From assembly GCA_009746045.1 (NCBI GenBank), contig RPFO01000065.1, forward strand, positions 4,650,107 to 4,714,106: a stretch of 64,000 nucleotides of DNA, in the 5' to 3' direction. This document shows, piece after piece, positions 63,089 through 64,000 of this stretch. The notes under the pieces were generated by a model. The model worked only from the letters and a program-made list of their open reading frames with translations, was not told the origin of the DNA and did not search any database. Each line of letters begins with the position of its first letter. The first letter of the stretch is position 1. This DNA is from Mesostigma viride (lineage: Eukaryota; Streptophyta; Mesostigmatophyceae; Mesostigmatales; Mesostigmataceae). Both the position numbers and the translations under genes were made by a program.

Positions 63089-63876
63089 ATGTTGTTACCC
63101 AAAAGGAGGCAGGACCCTGGGCCCTACCAGGTCTGATCAACCCCAAGGGACCAAGCGGTCTGTGGCTGAGTGAGCACAAGCAAGGTTAGGCTGGTTTCAA
63201 GCTGGTCCAGCTCCAAAAGAAGAAAGGGTTGGAGTTAGCATTTTGGGCAACCAATATGCTAAGTGGATGCAGTTTGGAAAGACGTTTCCAACGCCGTGCT
63301 GACCGCCTGAAACAGACAAGGGACGAAAAAGATATCAAGTCCCGAAGTCCTAGCCGTCCGTGGCCGACTAGGGTGCAGTCCTCTGGTGTAGTGGACAGGA
63401 CACGTGGCAGGCCGTGCCTGCACAGGCTTAGCCTGTCTATCACGTGACTGTGGTCCACGTAGACCAGGAGGAGCAGCAGCCTGCAACTAGTAGGGTACCG
63501 GAGCTGGCACAGGGCTGCAAGGATACTAGGCCTTGCAGGCTTATGACAGGTCCTGTACTTCCTAGGTTGCAGAGTCTAGGCAAATCCAGTTCGTCCTGGC
63601 TCTGCACTGATGCCAGTGGACGTTGAGGATTTGCTTGCACGCCTGCACGTGCCTCGTCACGCCGATGGGAACGAGGAACAACGCAAGGATATAGCTTGGT
63701 CATGGGGGATGACCAGCTATCTCGGAAAGCACGAACCGTGGGTGCCACCTTGGTCGTGGAAGTGCCCATTGTGGTCGTGGCCTGGTGAACAGATTTAAGG
63801 TTGCTGCCTTGCAACATTGGCTAAGACGCGCTGTGAAAGACCAAGAGCTCACATACGTTGGGAGCTCTTTCTAACT
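63089..63876 (+). repeat. 3' LTR of element C, main part
   Basis: Matches 51589-52376 with one difference noticed (g at 52043, a at 63543). It ends ctaact at 63876, exactly as the 5' copy. Confidence 0.8.
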
Positions 63877-64000
63877 GCCCCTCCCATGAGCCAACAAATA
63901 GTGTCCAAAAACCAAATGTCCTCATTTGAGGACATAGTCCTCGTTTGAGACGGGGGGGGTCAGGGGGGCGGTTTTGGCGCCAAAGTTGGTCCTGAGGATC
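63877..64000. other. Flank of element C
   Basis: No gene. A short perfect hairpin gtcctcatttgaggac lies at about 63919-63934, followed by a G-rich run. Confidence 0.4.

Larger units (their letters stand above)
51507..63876 (+). mobile_element. Element C: young copia-type LTR retrotransposon with an insertion in its 3' LTR
   Basis: Order on the plus strand: 5' LTR (51507-52376), ORF0 (52402-53588), gag (53642-54997), pol (to 58566), 3' untranslated region, 3' LTR split into 59351-59434 and 63089-63876 by a 3.65-kb insertion. I found only two differences between the LTR copies over about 870 bases, so insertion is recent. The first 3' LTR part is preceded by a polypurine run (aaggaaaggttgg). 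No 5-bp target duplication was seen (aactt left, gcccc right). Confidence 0.85.

Overview
The window is eukaryotic DNA made of several unlike blocks. Introns with GT/AG borders, Ty1/copia-type LTR retrotransposons, a 6.7-kb satellite array and an inserted giant-virus segment point to a plant-lineage genome (alga, bryophyte, lycophyte or similar). The species cannot be named from the sequence.

Region 1 (about 1-13.6 kb) is a GC-rich, intronless, densely packed stretch on both strands that looks like DNA of a nucleocytoplasmic large DNA virus (NCLDV) integrated in, or assembled with, host DNA. It carries a KilA-N (MSV199-like) protein, a KilA-N/PD-(D/E)XK nuclease fusion, two stand-alone PD-(D/E)XK-like proteins, two 'GQR...LLPG' domain proteins, a RING-like zinc protein, an F-box-like protein, a P-loop kinase-like protein, an HNH nuclease and four small proteins that start with the same C-x8/9-C-x9-11-C-x2-H motif. 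Several genes are broken by what look like one-base losses in G/C runs; otherwise the frames are open, so the insertion is young or the breaks are consensus errors.

Region 2 (13.6-23.6 kb) is AT-richer host DNA: an LTR-like promoter unit (14.6-15.4 kb), a satellite of about 95 units of 70-71 bp with an orientation switch near 16.0 kb, and a 30-bp minisatellite.

Region 3 (23.6-32.8 kb, + strand) is an unrecognised multi-exon gene, frame-damaged, flanked by degenerate direct repeats of about 215 bp. Two of its introns contain internal triplications, a GC-rich motif recurs in its introns and in reverse in a coding minisatellite, and a 1,038-bp composite foldback element with a 5-bp target duplication interrupts an exon.

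Region 4 (33.4-64 kb) is nested retrotransposons: copia-like element A (minus, 33.7-42.1 kb), fragments of other retroelements (42.1-45.6 kb), element B (minus, 45.6-51.3 kb) and element C (plus, 51.5-63.9 kb), the last with nearly identical LTRs and a 3.65-kb inverted-repeat element inside its 3' LTR. A, B and C share an unusual plan: gag and pol lie in one frame separated by a single UGA followed by CU, and pol runs integrase - aspartic protease - reverse transcriptase - RNase H. A and C also carry a conserved extra ORF ('ORF0') between the 5' LTR and gag.
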